DNA from: UBA1361 sp035647455
GTDB lineage: Bacteria; Bacillota_I; Bacilli_A; RFN20; CAG-826
Direction of reading: 5' to 3'
Length of the DNA: 25,276 bases
Assembly: GCA_035647455.1 (NCBI GenBank)
Contig: DASRNI010000004.1
Location: forward strand, 1 to 25,276
Shown: positions 22,646 to 25,276 of the stretch, piece by piece
Layout: every line of letters starts with the position of its first letter
Position numbering within the stretch: the stretch's first letter is position 1
Notes under the pieces: model-generated
The model's database searches: none
The model's input: the letters and a program-made list of their open reading frames with translations, nothing else
What the model was told of the DNA's origin: nothing
Made by a program: the position numbers and the translations under genes

Positions 22646-24988
22646 ATGAAAAAGAAACTACCATTATTATTTTTAGTTTTAAGCCTTGTTGTCGGCTGTG
22701 ACCGGTTAGGCCTTAGTACTTCTTCAAGTTCGAAGAGTTCAGCACCTGAAAGTGCAACAACAAGTGTACTTTCAAGTATTAGTGAAGACGTTGCAGAAAG
22801 TTCAGAAAAAGAACCGCCATTTAGTGAAGAAGAGTCGAGTACACCAACAACGGAAAGTGATTCGGTGGGCGAAGAACCTACTACTTCCGTTCCTGAACCA
22901 GATACTTCAGTTGATGAGCCAAGCACATCAGTTCCAGAACCGGATACGTCCGTTGAAGAACCAAGTACTTCGGTTGAAGAGCCAGATACTTCAGTTGAAG
23001 AGCCAGATACTTCAGTCGAAGAGCCAGATACTTCAGTCGAAGAGCCAAGTAGTTCGGTTGACGAACCATCAAGCGAAGAACCACTTACTTATTACACCGT
23101 CACATTTTATAAAAAAGTTAATGTTGTTCATGCGGAACTTCTTGTTGCAGAAGGTGAGTTAATTACTGTACCACTTGACCCAGTTATTGCTGGTGACGAA
23201 TTTATTGGTTGGTACTTCGATCTAGATTTTGAATTACCGTTTGATCCTGCTCATGTTGTGACGCGTGACTTAAGTCTTTATGCGAAGTGGGCAAGCGACG
23301 AAGTAGTGATTCCAGAATATACCCCACTTCACTTTATTGGGGAAACAGAAAACTTAAACTTAAGTTATATTTCGTGGGGAATTGACGCCGCGGATGAACG
23401 ATCATACTTCACGTATGATAGTGTCACGGAAACATATACTTACGAAATTGAACTAGGTTACGGGGCGACTTTTAAAATTAAAGAACCTTTTAAAGAGTGG
23501 AACACTGAAGAAACGGGTTACGATAATATTGAACTAACATACTTTGATTTAAACGCGGAAAGTGACTTAGAATTCTTAACCCAAACGGCGAATTACGATA
23601 TTGAAATACTTAATGCCGGTGTTTACTTATTAACAATTGATTTAAACGCGAATGAAGCGTTAACTGTGACTTACATTAATGAACCAATTAGTGAAGGCGT
23701 AACACTTAATCCACCGCTTGAATATACCGTTACTTTTTACCTTGATTTAACAACGTACTACGCGGAAGTAACCGTAACTCCTGGTGAAACACTTGTGTTA
23801 CCACTAGATCCTATACTAGCGGATAAAGAGTTTGTCGGGTGGTACTTAGATTTAAACTTCACGAATGAATTTACTGGTGACGAAATAATTACAAGTAGCT
23901 TTAATGTTTATGCGAAGTTCATTGATGACGAAGGTGAAGTCATTGAACCAGACGTCCCGGAATATAACTTCCACGCGATTGGTAACTTTATGAATGGTGA
24001 CGAAAATGTTTGGGATTTTGACGCTGCAAATAGTTATTACCACTTCGGCTATAATAATGACACAAAACTTTATCGCCTAAAAATAAGTATTGGTCATAAT
24101 GCGGAGTTTAAAGTTAAAGAAATCGGTTTACCGTGGGACACGGGCACTAATGACGATTACGGTCTTGAATATAGCTTTAATGAGCTTGACAGTAACTTTA
24201 ACTATAGTTACTTAGAACGGGCGGAAAATAATAACATCCGCGTCACACTTGCGGGTGAATACGAATTACTCGTTGACCTAGCAACACATCAACTTAAAGT
24301 AACGTGGCTTAAGCACGCTACTGACCAAGGATTAGCAGAGACAATTTATTCTTCAAGCTGGGGCATTGTTGGCACACATAACGACTGGGGTAACGATGGC
24401 CTAGATACAGTCATGAAAACCGACTTAGCGTCCGGCGTCGTATTCCGCCGCGCAATGAAGTTTAATGAAGGCGACGAATGGAAAATTCGGGTGAGTAACG
24501 AATGGGTGAATGATCCAAGCGTTAATCACGGCGCACATAGCGCTAACATCTTACCTGAAGGGATGCATAACAAAGAGAGCGGCGACGATAATATTGTTGT
24601 CACAAAAAGTGGCTACTACACCGTAGTTTATGACGGCGTTAAGTTAATCGTTGACGAAGTTAAGTTTGCGCTCCGTGGTAATGCGCTAGCAACAGGGTGG
24701 CAAGAAGACTCTGCACCACTTGAACTTGTCAACAAATACTTTGAGCAATACGAACCACGCCGTGAAATATATGAATATAGCAGTGTCTTTACATTTACAC
24801 CCGGCGAATACCGCTTTAAGTTAGCGAGTCTTGGCCCGTACCTTGGGCTTGATTATAGTCCGCGGCCGGGAAGCGACTTAACAAACTATAAAGTAACGGA
24901 AGAAACAACGCTCCGCGTTACACTTAAAATTATCTTTGATGACGCTAACGATACGTTCTTACATACTTATTCAATTACTGCAGCGTAA
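22646..24988 (+). CDS. LpC: large modular lipoprotein, probable surface starch-binding protein
   Basis: The 780-residue precursor has a lipobox ending VVGC (C18). A long linker to about 146 contains nine 7-residue EEPDTSV-type repeats. Modules follow in the order Flg_new (149-214), A (225-344), Flg_new (about 358-426), A (about 440-555), B (about 568-668) and C (about 670-780). Key blocks are TFKIKEPFKEW and EFKVKEIGLPWD in the A modules, SWGIVGTHNDWG and WKIRVSNEW in B, and KFALRGNALATGW in C. The B-C cassette is also the C-terminus of LpA, and B resembles SusE/SusF-type starch-binding domains. No catalytic motif is visible. AAGGAAG precedes the ATG, which lies 2 bases after the RDD stop. 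The repeated linker should let the binding modules extend from the membrane through the wall layer. Confidence 0.8.
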   Translation: MKKKLPLLFLVLSLVVGCDRLGLSTSSSSKSSAPESATTSVLSSISEDVAESSEKEPPFSEEESSTPTTESDSVGEEPTTSVPEPDTSVDEPSTSVPEPDTSVEEPSTSVEEPDTSVEEPDTSVEEPDTSVEEPSSSVDEPSSEEPLTYYTVTFYKKVNVVHAELLVAEGELITVPLDPVIAGDEFIGWYFDLDFELPFDPAHVVTRDLSLYAKWASDEVVIPEYTPLHFIGETENLNLSYISWGIDAADERSYFTYDSVTETYTYEIELGYGATFKIKEPFKEWNTEETGYDNIELTYFDLNAESDLEFLTQTANYDIEILNAGVYLLTIDLNANEALTVTYINEPISEGVTLNPPLEYTVTFYLDLTTYYAEVTVTPGETLVLPLDPILADKEFVGWYLDLNFTNEFTGDEIITSSFNVYAKFIDDEGEVIEPDVPEYNFHAIGNFMNGDENVWDFDAANSYYHFGYNNDTKLYRLKISIGHNAEFKVKEIGLPWDTGTNDDYGLEYSFNELDSNFNYSYLERAENNNIRVTLAGEYELLVDLATHQLKVTWLKHATDQGLAETIYSSSWGIVGTHNDWGNDGLDTVMKTDLASGVVFRRAMKFNEGDEWKIRVSNEWVNDPSVNHGAHSANILPEGMHNKESGDDNIVVTKSGYYTVVYDGVKLIVDEVKFALRGNALATGWQEDSAPLELVNKYFEQYEPRREIYEYSSVFTFTPGEYRFKLASLGPYLGLDYSPRPGSDLTNYKVTEETTLRVTLKIIFDDANDTFLHTYSITAA
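22871..23059 (+). repeat. 21-bp tandem repeats encoding EEPDTSV heptads
   Basis: Nine consecutive in-frame 21-base units encode [EPD]EP[DST][ST]SV. The last full EEPDTSV copies are almost identical at DNA level, suggesting recent expansion by slippage or unequal recombination. Length polymorphism between strains is expected. Confidence 0.93.
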
Positions 24989-25015
24989 CAGTTTTATTTA
25001 GTGCGAATAACAAAA

Positions 25016-25049
25016 ACCCTCTTCAAATTGAAGAGGGTAATTTTCTTTT
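25016..25049. terminator. Bidirectional terminator between convergent genes
   Basis: ACCCTCTTC and GAAGAGGGT form a perfect 9-bp stem with an AAATT loop. TTTTCTTTT follows on the plus strand, and an A run (25012-25016) gives a T run on the minus strand. It serves LpC and the leftward gene at the right edge. Confidence 0.9.
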
Positions 25050-25060
25050 GTCGTTAAGCT

Positions 25061-25276
25061 TTAACGAATGTCGTTAACTTTGTTACCAATATCGTTAATA
25101 AAATTAACCGTTTGTTCGGTGCTATAAAAGCCTGACCAGGTGCGGTCAACTTCAGCTTCGGTCAAGTCACCATACGTTGCTTTATAAAGATTATAAAGCG
25201 TAAGGAAGTTACTAGTACTATAGTAACCTTCGTCATACATATTAATCACGTTATTTTTATACGTATTAAAGTAAGC
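25061..25276 (-). CDS. 3' end of an unidentified leftward gene, truncated by window edge
   Basis: The minus-strand frame is open from the window edge to a TAA at 25061-25063, giving 71 residues that end NFINDIGNKVNDIR. An internal GTG at 25249 has no ribosome site and is probably not the start. The fragment is rich in Tyr and Asn, with no recognisable motif, and looks like the end of a larger protein. The adjacent bidirectional terminator in the proper place supports it as a real gene end. No function can be assigned. Confidence 0.55.
   Translation of the reverse strand, partial: AYFNTYKNNVINMYDEGYYSTSNFLTLYNLYKATYGDLTEAEVDRTWSGFYSTEQTVNFINDIGNKVNDIR

Noticed and set aside
22871..23059. Regular 21-bp repeats that could suggest a CRISPR-like or minisatellite array
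   Set aside because: The repeats are contiguous without spacers and encode in-frame EEPDTSV heptads of the LpC linker.
22752..23162. 136-residue plus-strand open frame inside LpC
   Set aside because: It overlaps the repeat-rich LpC linker in another frame and is a product of the repeat composition; it has no ribosome site or motif.
18721..24988. Transfer of the lipoprotein genes from Bacteroidetes because of the SusE/F-like module
   Set aside because: The genes have SPase II signals, ribosome sites, linkers and promoters like their neighbours, and no SusC/SusD homologues are present. Fold similarity alone does not show recent transfer.
1..25276. tRNA, rRNA, riboswitch, transposase or phage genes
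   Set aside because: Intergenic regions are short and show no cloverleaf, rRNA-like or known riboswitch structure, and no open frame resembles a transposase, integrase or phage protein.

Overview
The window looks like chromosomal DNA from a low-GC, Gram-positive-type bacterium without an outer membrane. It has strong AGGAGG-type ribosome binding sites, SPase II lipoproteins with Ser/Thr/Glu linkers, C-terminal membrane anchors with basic tails, and short intergenic gaps. All genes stay open when TGA is read as a stop and Trp is TGG, so the code is the standard bacterial one. Of the 16 stop codons seen, 15 are TAA, one is TAG and none is TGA. I infer a Bacilli/Erysipelotrichia or Acholeplasma/Izemoplasma-like relative; the sequence alone does not fix the taxon.

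Left part (1-6447): the 3' end of a PlsC-type acyltransferase and, after a terminator, a second paralogous acyltransferase. Both carry a Cys4 zinc ribbon and an extra C-terminal domain. The second is in an operon with a GltS-family sodium/glutamate symporter. Convergent to these is a large secreted, membrane-anchored endonuclease I-family DNase with Ig-like and lamin-tail modules.

Centre (6679-18602): a 12 kb maltodextrin/starch operon read left to right. It encodes a MalK/MsmX-type ATPase with a charged insertion, a MalE lipoprotein, permeases MalF and MalG, a lipoprotein alpha-amylase, cytoplasmic 4-alpha-glucanotransferase (MalQ) and a surface type I pullulanase (CBM41-CBM48-GH13). Spacing is tight, with overlaps of 1, 1 and 8 nt. 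A stem-loop sits between malE and malF, a common arrangement for keeping binding protein in excess over permease.

Right part (18603-24988): three modular lipoproteins (called here LpA, LpB, LpC) and one RDD-family membrane protein. Each lipoprotein carries one or two Listeria-Bacteroides (Flg_new) repeats and tandem beta-rich modules; some of these resemble SusE/SusF-type starch-binding domains. LpA is a single-gene unit with a consensus promoter overlapping two cre/LacI-type operator sites. LpB-RDD-LpC form a second unit with its own promoter. I infer that the region is one starch-foraging locus: lipoproteins hold starch, pullulanase and amylase cut it outside the cell, MalEFG-MalK imports oligosaccharides, and MalQ works on them inside. 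The lipoprotein set looks like a Gram-positive functional analogue of the Bacteroidetes Sus surface apparatus, and is the best candidate for something little described. The window ends with the 3' end of an unidentified convergent gene.
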